DNA of 64,000 nt. Source: Pseudogracilibacillus sp037072025 (GTDB lineage: Bacteria; Bacillota; Bacilli; Bacillales; Amphibacillaceae). This document shows, in pieces, positions 1-8,512 of this stretch (positions are counted from its first letter, which is position 1; each line of letters opens with the position of its first letter). A program made the position numbers and the translations under genes. The stretch is from the NCBI RefSeq assembly GCF_037072025.1, contig NZ_JAXHDD010000016.1, positions 16,056-80,055 of the forward strand, given 5' to 3'. The notes under the pieces were generated by a model, which did not search any database, was not told the origin of the DNA, and saw only the letters and a list, made by a program, of their open reading frames with translations.

Positions 1-375
1 GATGTATTTTGCTCCTGAATCCTTTACTTGATACTCTAGCTCCCTTTCCGTATATAAAGGGTTTACTTGAACAACTACTCCACCCGCCATCAATGTCCCA
101 TAATACGTTATGACAGTTTGTGGACAGTTAGGTAACATACTAGCAACTCGATCACCTTTTTTTAATCCGATTGACTGTAGAAAACTTGCCATTTGCTTTG
201 CTTGTTTCAATAACTCACCAAAAGAAATTTCTTTTCCCATAAAATGAAGCGCTTTCTTTGCCGTATGACGTTTACCACTTTCCAATAAAAACTGGTAAAG
301 TGGGATTTCGTCATACTGAAGCGTAGTAGGAATTTCTTCTGGATAATGCCTTATCCAAGGCTTTTCTTTATCCAT
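1..375 (-). CDS. lcfA: Long-chain fatty acid-CoA ligase, N-terminal part (runs off the left edge)
   Basis: The first 125 codons of an acyl-CoA synthetase of the AMP-binding (ANL) superfamily, which activates fatty acids to acyl-CoA for beta-oxidation. The N-terminus (MDKEKPWIRHYPEEIP) and the segment SIGLKKGDRVASMLPNCPQ followed by YYGTLMAGGVVVQVNPLYTE match the N-terminal domain of LcfA/FadD proteins; the AMP-binding P-loop lies outside the window. In B. subtilis lcfA also follows mutSB, which supports the call. The ATG at 375 is preceded by a purine-rich GGGGGATAAAG. The gene probably shares a transcript with the small membrane ORF upstream. Confidence 0.85.
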   Translation of the reverse strand, partial: MDKEKPWIRHYPEEIPTTLQYDEIPLYQFLLESGKRHTAKKALHFMGKEISFGELLKQAKQMASFLQSIGLKKGDRVASMLPNCPQTVITYYGTLMAGGVVVQVNPLYTERELEYQVKDSGAKYI

Positions 376-481
376 CTTTATCCCCCCATACTAAATTTAA
401 AATGACACATAAAACTGTCAGAAGCGAAGTTCTTAGATGCTAATCCATTCATGAGGTTCCTTCAACAATTCTGCCATTTTT

Positions 482-568
482 TTACGAAAAAATCCAATAA
501 GCGACACCAACAATTATAAAAACAACTGCGACCGAAATAAGTATTTTTGCTAGTTTATCGAGTACCAT
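482..568 (-). CDS. Small single-pass membrane protein, 28 aa
   Basis: A short ORF, MVLDKLAKILISVAVVFIIV followed by GVAYWIFS. It starts 6 nt after a strong GGAGG ribosome binding site, with a -10-like TATAAT just upstream. About 19 uncharged residues form one predicted transmembrane helix after a short lysine-containing N-terminus. It lies between mutS2 and the acyl-CoA ligase gene, in the position of B. subtilis yshE, but I cannot claim homology. The function is unknown. The near-ideal Shine-Dalgarno and clean hydrophobic pattern argue that it is translated. Confidence 0.55.
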   Translation of the reverse strand: MVLDKLAKILISVAVVFIIVGVAYWIFS

Positions 569-631
569 TGTTATCCTCCATTATAGAGAAAGATCCTTAT
601 CAGACAATCGTTTCTCAAAGTCTATCATAAA

Positions 632-676
632 ATGAATAGTAATTCAATATAATAATGAATGTTTGTTCAATTTTGT
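632..676. promoter_or_regulatory. Possible FadR-like operator region
   Basis: Two imperfect palindromes lie side by side upstream of the small ORF and lcfA: TGAATAGTAATTCA and TGAATGTTTGTTCA. They resemble the B. subtilis FadR consensus (TGAATGA-n-TCATTCA), and FadR regulates lcfA there. This is a resemblance only. Confidence 0.3.
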
Positions 677-699
677 ATTAATATGTCATGTTTAGTCCT

Positions 700-3051
700 T
701 TATTGAAATTCAATAACTGTAACACCACTTCCTCCTTCATTTTGCCCACCTAAACGATGTGATTTTATAAAGGGGTGTGATTGAATATATTTTTCTACCC
801 CTTTTCTAAGTGCTCCAGTACCTTTACCATGGATGATCGTCACTCGCGGGTACCCTTGGACAAGCGCATCATCAATGTACTTTTCTAATTTTAACAGTGC
901 ATCTTCATAGCGTTCTCCTCGTAGATCAAGCTCTGTTTTTACTGTCCCCCCGCGGGAAGAAATCATATGTGATACAGGGCGAGATGGGGAATCGGCTTTT
1001 TCGTCTTTTGCTTTTTTTACAAAAACAAGATCTTTTCGTTTCGCAGTTATTTTCATCACGCCAACTTGGATCACATACTCATTTTTATTTTTCTTTTCAA
1101 TAACTTGACCTGTTTGTTGTAATGTTTTATGTTTAATTTCATCGCCTACTTCGAGCTCTTGTTGATCAGCTTGAACATCTTCTCTTTTTTCACCTTTAAC
1201 GAGTTCGGGCTGGGCTTCATCCAACATTTTTCTTGCTTCAATCCATTCATGCTCTTTCCACATTGCTTTATCTTTCATTTGGCGAACTTCATCGACGATA
1301 ATTTGAGCTTCTTCTCTTGCTTTTTGGAGCGCTTTTTCTGCTTTTTCTTCCGCTTTTTTATATAGCTCCATCTTTTTCTGTTCAAACGTATTCCATTCTT
1401 TTTGCAAATCTGCACGAAGCTGTTCACTTTCTTCTAAAATACGATTCGCTTCCTCTAGTTTCTTTTCAGCTTCATTTCTTGACTTTTCTAAAGCTGCAAT
1501 CATATTTTCGACATTCTTGGAATCGACACCTAGATAACTCTTTGCATGCTCAATAATTTCTTTTCGGAGCCCTAAACGATCCGAAATTTCAAATGCATTA
1601 CTTCGACCTGGTACTCCCATCAATAAACGATACGTAGGGCGTAATGTTTCCACATCAAATTCCACAGAAGCATTCATGACAAACTCTCTATTATACCCAT
1701 ATGCTTTTAATTCCGGATAATGCGTTGTAGCCACTACTCGTGCTTCGCAGTTAATTACTTTATCTAATATTGCCATCGCCAGTGCTGCTCCTTCTTGGGG
1801 GTCTGTACCGGCACCAAGTTCATCGAATAAAACTAGCGATTTTTCATCAACTTGTTCCATTATGTTTACTATATTCGTCATATGCGAAGAAAATGTACTT
1901 AAATTTTGTTCGATCGATTGCTCATCACCAATATCTGCAAATACTTTATTAAAGACAGCTAGTTTACAACCATCGAATGCTGGTATTTGGAGGCCGGACT
2001 GCGCCATTAATGTACAGAGCCCAATTGTCTTTAATGTGACTGTTTTTCCCCCGGTATTCGGACCAGTAATTACGATCGCATGGTAATCATCACCGATAGC
2101 AATATCGCTTGCAACGACATGCTCCATCGGAATAAGTGGGTGTCTAGCCTGTTTCATGTCAATAATTCCCTGTTCATTTAATGTCGGCTTAGCAGCTTTC
2201 ATTTTAACGGCTAACCTAGCTCTTGCAAAAATACAGTCTAAATTTGCGATAACCTTTATATTAATAAGTAAAGATTCTTCATGCGTTGCTATTTCTGACG
2301 TTAACTGTTGTAAAATTACATCTATTTCTTGTTTTTCTTGCAAAATTGCTTGTTGCAGCTGGTTATTCAAATCAATTACAGCGCGCGGCTCCATAAAAAG
2401 AGTTTGTCCAGAGGAAGATTGATCGTGAACGATTCCTCCAATTGCACTTCGATATTCATGTTTTACAGGTAAAACATAGCGATTATTTCGAATTGTTACG
2501 ATCGCATCTGATAACATTTTGCTTTTTGTTCTTGTTAATTGTTGCAGTCGCTCACGAATACGAGTTTCATACGTACGAATTGTTTGACGGATTCCTCTTA
2601 ATTTTGCTGATGCATCATCAACAATATCACCATGATCATCAATTTTACGTTTAATTTCTTTTTCTAAAAATTTTAATGGCGTAATTTCTTCTGCTATTTC
2701 CTCTAGTAGAGGGAAACTTTCTTCTACATTTTCAATAAAACTTTTCAAATTTCGCCCAGTATAAATCGTTTGCGCAACTTGTAAACACTCCGTCGTATCT
2801 AACATGCTTCCAATTCGGCTTCGTTTCAGACTTTCCGTAATATCGTATACTTGAGAAAAAGGTACAGTCTTATCCAACATTAAAACATGTAGCGCTTCAT
2901 CTGTTTCGTTTTGAAGGCGTTGTACAATTTCGATATCGGTTTGTGGCGTAAGTTTTTGTACCGCTTCCTTACCAACTGATGAAGCGGTCTCTTCCAGTAA
3001 TAAATCAATCACTTTATTAAATTCCAATACATGTAATGTCCGTTCATTCAT
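700..3051 (-). CDS. mutS2: Endonuclease MutS2 (recombination suppressor / ribosome rescue ATPase)
   Basis: A MutS-family ATPase of about 783 residues, the usual MutS2 length. Order of parts: the MutS2 core, a Walker A ITGPNTGGKTVTLKT near residue 330, a Walker B LVLFDELGAGTDP, a long charged coiled coil (about residues 510-610), and a C-terminal Smr nuclease domain containing TELDLRGERYEDAL and IHGKGTGALRKGV. MutS2 acts against homologous recombination and on stalled, collided ribosomes. I chose the ATG at 3051 (MNERTLHVLEF) because AAGGAG lies 10 nt upstream; an in-frame ATG at 3060 almost touches that site. It follows polX by 26 nt in what looks like a zapA-cvpA-polX-mutS2 operon. Confidence 0.95.
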   Translation of the reverse strand: MNERTLHVLEFNKVIDLLLEETASSVGKEAVQKLTPQTDIEIVQRLQNETDEALHVLMLDKTVPFSQVYDITESLKRSRIGSMLDTTECLQVAQTIYTGRNLKSFIENVEESFPLLEEIAEEITPLKFLEKEIKRKIDDHGDIVDDASAKLRGIRQTIRTYETRIRERLQQLTRTKSKMLSDAIVTIRNNRYVLPVKHEYRSAIGGIVHDQSSSGQTLFMEPRAVIDLNNQLQQAILQEKQEIDVILQQLTSEIATHEESLLINIKVIANLDCIFARARLAVKMKAAKPTLNEQGIIDMKQARHPLIPMEHVVASDIAIGDDYHAIVITGPNTGGKTVTLKTIGLCTLMAQSGLQIPAFDGCKLAVFNKVFADIGDEQSIEQNLSTFSSHMTNIVNIMEQVDEKSLVLFDELGAGTDPQEGAALAMAILDKVINCEARVVATTHYPELKAYGYNREFVMNASVEFDVETLRPTYRLLMGVPGRSNAFEISDRLGLRKEIIEHAKSYLGVDSKNVENMIAALEKSRNEAEKKLEEANRILEESEQLRADLQKEWNTFEQKKMELYKKAEEKAEKALQKAREEAQIIVDEVRQMKDKAMWKEHEWIEARKMLDEAQPELVKGEKREDVQADQQELEVGDEIKHKTLQQTGQVIEKKNKNEYVIQVGVMKITAKRKDLVFVKKAKDEKADSPSRPVSHMISSRGGTVKTELDLRGERYEDALLKLEKYIDDALVQGYPRVTIIHGKGTGALRKGVEKYIQSHPFIKSHRLGGQNEGGSGVTVIEFQ

Positions 3052-3077
3052 AAAAAACATTCTCCTTAAAAGCTACA

Positions 3078-4796
3078 CTATTTATTGCGATTAATATACT
3101 CCATTAGTTTCTCTTTTTTCCAAGTGTTCAATACAGTTTCTGGTTTTAACCAAGCTTTTCTTGCCATTTTTACACCATAATCCATATGCGCGAGTGTTCC
3201 ACCACGATGTGCATCGGTATTGATCGCTATTGTTACACCGGTATCTTGTGCTGCTTCCAACCATTCCGTAGCAAGATCGAAACGCTGCGGATTTGCATTT
3301 AGTTCAAGACATGTATTCGTTTCTTTTGCCCGTTCTATCAATTTTCCAACATTCACCTTATAACCTGACCGACGTCCAATAATACGCCCTGTCGGATGGG
3401 CAATTAGATCAACGTATGGGTTTTCTAGTGCATTGTATAGTCTGTTCATAATTTTTTCTTCAGATTGGTCAAAACTTGAATGAATTGCCGCAATAACAAA
3501 GTCCATTTCTTTTAAAAACTCAGTTGAAAAGTCCAATTCCCCATTCGGTAAAATGTCCATTTCCACACCAGAAAATATATGAATATCATCATACTTATCA
3601 TTTAACAACGCTATTTCTTCCCGTTGTTTTCGAAGTCTTGATTCAGTTAATCCATTGGCAACCCGTAAAAATTTAGAGTGATCGGTAATGGCAATATATT
3701 CATACCCTTTTCCCCGTGCATGATTCACCATTTCTTCTAGTGATTCGGCACCATCGCTCCAAGTTGTATGCATATGAAGATCACCGCGGATTTCGTCATG
3801 CTCTAATAACTCAACTTCCTCCTTAAACGCCTCAACCTCACCTTTATCTTCACGGATTTCAGGTGGGATATAATGAATGTCGAAGTGATTGAAAAAGGCT
3901 TTCTCTGAATCAACATGTAGAACTTCTCCTGTTTCTTCCACCTCGATACCATATTCGTTAATTTTTTCACCACGTTGTTTTGCAAGTTGCCGCATTTTTA
4001 CATTATGAGCCTTTGAACCGGTAAAATGGTGTAGCGTAGTGTAAAACTCCTCTTTTTTCACAAGTCTGAAATCTACATTTACTTCATATTGATCCACTAA
4101 CGTCACCGAAACTTTTGTATCCCCACTTGCAATAACATCTTGAATCAAATCCATTTTTAGAATTGCTTCCCTTACTCTTTCAGCTTCCTCTGTAGCAATA
4201 ATAAAATCAATATCTTTTATCGTCTCTTGTAACCGTCTTAAACTTCCCGCGATACTGAATTGCTGTATTTCCGGAATCCCTTCCAAATACTTTTCAATCA
4301 CACTAGCAAGCTCGAGCATATATGCAACCGGTAAACGTTCCGGTCTTGTCTCTTGATTATTTAGAGCCTCTACAATATTTTCTGCTGTCTTTTTTCCAAA
4401 GCCTTTTACTTTTTCGACTCGCCCATCCATACATGCGAGCTTAAGTGTATCCGCATCAACTACATCTAATTCTTTATATAAAACCGCTAACCGTTTTCCA
4501 CCTAAACCTGGTAACTTCAATAAAGGAATGAGGCCATCCGGTATTTCTTTTTCCAATGTTAGTAAAGTTTCTGAAGTCCCCGTTTCAAGAAATTCTTGAA
4601 TCAAATCATTAGTGCCTTTACCAATTCCAGGAATTTCAGTAAAATCATCGATCTCATTTAATGAACGTACATCACGTTCAAGACCTTGAGCGGCTTTTCT
4701 ATATGCGGCTATACGAAACGGGTTCTCTCCTTTTAGCTCTAAATAGGTTGCTATTTTTTCTAAAAATTGTACAATATCTTTTTTGTTTAGTCCCAT
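3078..4796 (-). CDS. polX: DNA polymerase/3'-5' exonuclease PolX
   Basis: A bacterial family X DNA polymerase used in base-excision and gap repair. The N-terminal half has the helix-hairpin-helix motifs (FTEIPGIGKGTNDLIQEF, KLPGLGGKRLAVLYKEL) and the polymerase palm with DIDFII. The C-terminal half is a PHP phosphoesterase domain with GDLHMHTTWSDG, ITDHSKF and a late INTDAHR, which carries the exonuclease activity. The length of 572 residues is typical. The start at 4796 (MGLNKKDIVQFLEK) matches the family N-terminus and has AGGGAGAG upstream; in-frame extension to 4820 gives a non-conserved leader. It is a housekeeping gene in its usual position. Confidence 0.94.
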   Translation of the reverse strand: MGLNKKDIVQFLEKIATYLELKGENPFRIAAYRKAAQGLERDVRSLNEIDDFTEIPGIGKGTNDLIQEFLETGTSETLLTLEKEIPDGLIPLLKLPGLGGKRLAVLYKELDVVDADTLKLACMDGRVEKVKGFGKKTAENIVEALNNQETRPERLPVAYMLELASVIEKYLEGIPEIQQFSIAGSLRRLQETIKDIDFIIATEEAERVREAILKMDLIQDVIASGDTKVSVTLVDQYEVNVDFRLVKKEEFYTTLHHFTGSKAHNVKMRQLAKQRGEKINEYGIEVEETGEVLHVDSEKAFFNHFDIHYIPPEIREDKGEVEAFKEEVELLEHDEIRGDLHMHTTWSDGAESLEEMVNHARGKGYEYIAITDHSKFLRVANGLTESRLRKQREEIALLNDKYDDIHIFSGVEMDILPNGELDFSTEFLKEMDFVIAAIHSSFDQSEEKIMNRLYNALENPYVDLIAHPTGRIIGRRSGYKVNVGKLIERAKETNTCLELNANPQRFDLATEWLEAAQDTGVTIAINTDAHRGGTLAHMDYGVKMARKAWLKPETVLNTWKKEKLMEYINRNK

Positions 4797-4822
4797 TATT
4801 AATCTCTCCCTACAAATCATGG

Positions 4823-4858
4823 AAAAAGACTGATCTCATATGCAATCAGTCTTCGTTT
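4823..4858 (-). terminator. Hairpin between cvpA and polX
   Basis: Inverted repeat AAGACTGAT / ATCAGTCTT (9 bp, loop of about 10 nt) followed on the minus strand by TTTTT. It lies in the 67-nt gap between cvpA and polX, so it may be an attenuator that lowers read-through into polX-mutS2. Confidence 0.5.
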
Positions 4859-4863
4859 TCTCA

Positions 4864-5418
4864 TCAGTTATATAAAATACTTAATACATCTGTAAACCAT
4901 AACTTTTCCATAGCTTTTGATAAAATCGGCGTATGCTCCACAATTAATGTCGCAAGAAAAGAACTCTTAATTCTTACCTGAATTGCCTCCATCGGCAAGA
5001 GTGCTAGAACAAATAAAATAAGAAACGTAATAAAATAAACTTCAACAAACCCTAAAATTGCGCCTAGTAATTTATTAAGTTGCCGAAGCACAGGTAAATT
5101 TGCTAGAAAGTCGAGCATGGACGCAATAATTTGTAAAATAATTTTTGTAGCAAAAAAGATAATGGCAAAAGCAATCGCATTATAAAACGCATTTTCAAGC
5201 GGCATACTGTTTAAAAAGACTGCCCAAACTTGGTCAGAGCTAAACTCTGGATACGGTATCCAATACGGCAAATGGCTTGCTAATTTACGAAAGTATAGAA
5301 TCGCTACAATAAAAGCAATAATAAAACCAACCAAATGCATTAATTGTAAAATAAATCCACGTTTAAGTCCCATAAAAAAACCAAAAATCAAAACAAGTAA
5401 AATAATTATTGATATCAT
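4864..5418 (-). CDS. cvpA: CvpA family membrane protein
   Basis: A 184-residue protein with four hydrophobic segments (about residues 1-18, 25-45, 78-100, 118-142). The N-terminal MISIIILLVLIFGFFMGLKRG is the CvpA signature; the family is linked to colicin V production in E. coli and, in Bacillus, lies next to zapA (yshB). The exact role in Gram-positives is unclear. It begins directly after the zapA stop codon (TAA-ATG), so the two are probably translationally coupled. Confidence 0.85.
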   Translation of the reverse strand: MISIIILLVLIFGFFMGLKRGFILQLMHLVGFIIAFIVAILYFRKLASHLPYWIPYPEFSSDQVWAVFLNSMPLENAFYNAIAFAIIFFATKIILQIIASMLDFLANLPVLRQLNKLLGAILGFVEVYFITFLILFVLALLPMEAIQVRIKSSFLATLIVEHTPILSKAMEKLWFTDVLSILYN

Positions 5419-5682
5419 TTATTCTTCCTCTTCTATTAATGTTACTAGATCTTCATAATCTGCTTTTAATTTTAAGTAATCATTCATTGTATTAATTGCT
5501 GTAAGTACTGCCAATTGTGTTGTATCTAAATGTTTATTAACTTGATAGATTTCACCCATTTTATCATTCACTAATTTAGCAACTAATTCCATATGTTCTT
5601 TTGATTCAGTACCTACAATCGTATACTTTCTTCGATTGATTTTAACATCTATTTTTTTACGTTCTTTATTTTCTCGAGTCAC
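5419..5682 (-). CDS. zapA: Cell division protein ZapA
   Basis: ZapA binds FtsZ and stabilises the Z-ring. The segment INRRKYTIVGTESKEHM and LDTTQLAVLTAINTMNDYLK match the family, and the C-terminus is a short coiled coil ending in acidic residues. I chose the GTG at 5682 because GGGAGG lies 9 nt upstream and the resulting 87 residues fit the family (about 85 aa). The upstream in-frame ATGs at 5718-5710 would place the ribosome binding site inside the gene. It heads the cvpA-polX-mutS2 cluster and diverges from the rnhC remnant. Confidence 0.88.
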   Translation of the reverse strand: MTRENKERKKIDVKINRRKYTIVGTESKEHMELVAKLVNDKMGEIYQVNKHLDTTQLAVLTAINTMNDYLKLKADYEDLVTLIEEEE

Positions 5683-5825
5683 ACTAACGTTCCTCCCATT
5701 ATAGCAGAACATCATCATTTCGTGCCTACTACTGCATAAAGTGGTACAATTAATTTTAACATGAAAATCGACATTTAGGAAACGGTATATATTTTTTTTA
5801 CGCTTTACGTGAAAGGTGGGTAAAA

Positions 5826-6344
5826 ATTGGGGAAAAAATCACCGAAATTTTTACAAATGAAACGATTGACCAAATGAAAAAAGCATATAAAGAATCGCTT
5901 GAGAATTCACCTCCTGGAGCAGTTTTTCGGGCGTGCACTGGCGATACCAGTAATAACAGCTTATAAATCTGGTAAAGTGCTTTTCCAAGGGGCTAGACCA
6001 GAAGTGGAAGTTGTAAAATGGGGAGAACCTTTAGAGTATACAACAAAAACATCTAATGGGAAACAAAATTCAACCTATATACCACCTGAATCCCTACTCT
6101 ATAATAATCATATCGGTTCAGATGAATCAGGTACCGGAGATTATTTCGGTCCAATTACCAATTACTACATGCGCAGTGTATGTCAGGAAAGAACAGATTG
6201 ATTTATTGAAAGAAATGGGGATCCAAGATTCAAAAAATATCACTGACGAGACAATAGAACTATTCAATTACAAGCTCGCGGCTGGTCTCAAGGAAAAAAA
6301 ATCAATGCTCCATCATTCCGTGCGGAAAAGACATCAGGTTCATT
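5826..6344 (+). pseudogene. rnhC: Ribonuclease HIII, frameshifted and 3'-truncated at the CRISPR array
   Basis: An N-terminal remnant of RNase HIII. In order it shows IDQMKKAYKESLENSPPGAV, then after a frameshift near 5935 ITAYKSGKVLFQGARPEVEV and the metal-binding signature HIGSDESGTGDYFGPIT. After another frameshift near 6157 comes CAVYVRKEQIDLLKEMGIQD with SKNITDE. Homology fades near 6265 and the sequence meets the first CRISPR repeat at 6345; the rest of the catalytic domain is absent from the window. In B. subtilis rnhC lies between zapA and pheT, so the position is ancestral. No clear initiator survives. The bases 6265-6344 do not look like RnhC and may be array leader or junction DNA. 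Confidence 0.85.
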
Positions 6345-8094
6345 GTCATAATTCCCCTGCGTTTCTTGATGTGATATGATCATTCAAGTAAAACCTCATA
6401 AAATGGGGAAGTCATAATTCCCCTGCGTTTCTTGATGTGATATGATTGACAAAGAGGAACAAAAATCAAGTATTGAGTCATAATTCCCCTGCGTTTCTTG
6501 ATGTGATATGATTGTAAAAATAATGTTAAACCTCAATGAAAGTCATAATTCCCCTGCGTTTCTTGATGTGATATGATAAACTATTGTCGTGGAATTCTTT
6601 AAAACTGGTCATAATTCCCCTGCGTTTCTTGATGTGATATGATAAACGTGCACAATACTGTTCCCCTTGGTTAGTCATAATTCCCCTGCGTTTCTTGATG
6701 TGATATGATAAATCAATTTAAAGCAGATCAAGAGCAATTGTCATAATTCCCCTGCGTTTCTTGATGTGATATGATTTTAGTGGTGATTATACTTGCGAAT
6801 GTAATGTCATAATTCCCCTGCGTTTCTTGATGTGATATGATTCATTCACGAAACGGACAATGAAAATAAAGTCATAATTCCCCTGCGTTTCTTGATGTGA
6901 TATGATTCGATAAGAATAATGCTGAAATAGAGAAGAGTCATAATTCCCCTGCGTTTCTTGATGTGATATGATCCTACACGACTAGACGAGGTCGCTTCTA
7001 CGGTCATAATTCCCCTGCGTTTCTTGATGTGATATGATCGGCACTCAAATGACCTTGATTAGAGAAACGTCATAATTCCCCTGCGTTTCTTGATGTGATA
7101 TGATGTACCAGAAGAAGAACTCATGACTGTGAACGTCATAATTCCCCTGCGTTTCTTGATGTGATATGATTGTTTATATGGACGGCGTTCGGGATAAAAA
7201 GTCATAATTCCCCTGCGTTTCTTGATGTGATATGATTCAAACGTTTAGAGAGTTGGACAACTTTGTGTCATAATTCCCCTGCGTTTCTTGATGTGATATG
7301 ATTTGCTTATGTTACTAGATATAATTACAGGGGTCATAATTCCCCTGCGTTTCTTGATGTGATATGATAACATTTGATTCAAGGAAGAGTATTCAAGCGT
7401 CATAATTCCCCTGCGTTTCTTGATGTGATATGATGTTACCGTCGATTTAACATGTGATTGTAGAGTCATAATTCCCCTGCGTTTCTTGATGTGATATGAT
7501 GATTGGTAGTGATATGTTGCATCATAATGAGTCATAATTCCCCTGCGTTTCTTGATGTGATATGATGCGTCTAGCGCAACAAATGCTCGGGAAAAGGTCA
7601 TAATTCCCCTGCGTTTCTTGATGTGATATGATTCAGAGTGTAGATAAGTTAGAAAAGATAAGGTCATAATTCCCCTGCGTTTCTTGATGTGATATGATGG
7701 GTACTGGTAAATTAACACGTCACGAATTGTCATAATTCCCCTGCGTTTCTTGATGTGATATGATTCATTATTATATACAGAAGTTTCAAAACACGTCATA
7801 ATTCCCCTGCGTTTCTTGATGTGATATGATAAGCGTGCATTTAATAAACTCTATATCATGGTCATAATTCCCCTGCGTTTCTTGATGTGATATGATGGTG
7901 CTCCTGTCGCAACTATCAAGGGCAGTGTCATAATTCCCCTGCGTTTCTTGATGTGATATGATAGGTTCAAACCATTTTATCGTTTATGATGGGTCATAAT
8001 TCCCCTGCGTTTCTTGATGTGATATGATATAGAGAACACTATCTATGATGTTCTTGTAGTCATAATTCCCCTGCGTTTCTTGATGTGATATGAT
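6345..8094 (+). CRISPR. Type II-C CRISPR array, 27 repeats and 26 spacers
   Basis: A 36-nt repeat beginning GTCATAATTCCCCTGCG and ending TTGATGTGATATGAT occurs 27 times; I read every copy as identical, including the first and last. Spacers are 30 nt, except spacers 3 and 8, which are 29 nt (period 66, twice 65). The repeat closely resembles the Geobacillus GeoCas9 repeat, whose crRNA reads in the same direction, so crRNAs should come from the plus strand, opposite to cas9-cas1-cas2. A plus-strand terminator directly after the last repeat agrees. The 3' end of each repeat, TGATATGAT, is an extended -10 element (TGnTATGAT), as in Neisseria II-C arrays where each repeat starts its own transcript. 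Confidence 0.98.
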
Positions 8095-8103
8095 ACAAGC
8101 CTT

Positions 8104-8146
8104 GAAAGCCCTTGATACTTCCCCGTTTCAAGGGCTTTCTTTTTTA
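8104..8146 (+). terminator. Rho-independent terminator of the CRISPR array
   Basis: GAAAGCCCTTGA, a 12-nt loop, TCAAGGGCTTTC and then a run of Ts. It starts 10 nt after the last repeat and works on the plus strand, which supports plus-strand transcription of the array. Confidence 0.85.
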
Positions 8147-8226
8147 AAAAAATGAATTTTTTCTGATTGAAATTTAAATATATAATCGTTTTTCATTCAA
8201 TATCATTCAATATAGATTTTGGATTT

Positions 8227-8379
8227 CTATTTGGCAAGTATGATTTCGTAAATATCCTTTTTTTGCCGAATCATTTTTTCTGCTATTTCTAATTTACCTT
8301 CTTTTATTCCTTCTATCCTAGACTCTTCGGTCGCCGTCATTACTATAGAACCCTTTCCACAAAGATATTCCGCAATGTT
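8227..8379 (-). pseudogene. Duplicated C-terminal tail of an Rpn-family gene
   Basis: On the minus strand this fragment reads GSIVMTATEESRIEGIKEGK, LEIAEKMIRQKKDIYEII and then a stop. It is nearly the same as the C-terminal tail of the broken Rpn gene at 8505-9466 (GSIVMTAAEELRKEGRREGK, LEIAEKMIQLKKDIYEIIEL). No upstream part is present, so it is a partial copy or the remains of a second element. Between it and the neighbouring copy (8380-8475) I see nothing recognisable. Confidence 0.7.
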
Positions 8380-8475
8380 AAAAAGTTCTAAGTTTAATTT
8401 CCTTCAAAGAAAATTTTCTGGTTTCATATTTAAGGTATATAGTTTTGGAGGTATTTTTGAATAATAACAAGTAAG

Positions 8476-8512
8476 TAAAATAATCATGCAGATAGACTGC
8501 ATGATTATTTTA
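8476..8512. terminator. Bidirectional terminator after the Rpn-like gene
   Basis: A near-perfect hairpin, TAAAATAATCATGCAG / CTGCATGATTATTTTA with a short loop. The A/T-rich arms give T tracts on both strands. It overlaps the stop codon of the minus-strand Rpn reading frame. Confidence 0.7.

Noticed and set aside
1129..2654. Many phenylalanine- and leucine-rich plus-strand ORFs inside mutS2
   Set aside because: They are antisense shadows of the conserved mutS2 frame, without ribosome sites or family matches.
7245..7799. A 184-residue minus-strand ORF with a repeating SYHIKKRRGIMT motif
   Set aside because: It is the CRISPR array read as protein. Repeat plus spacer is 66 bp, a multiple of three, so the frame stays open by chance.
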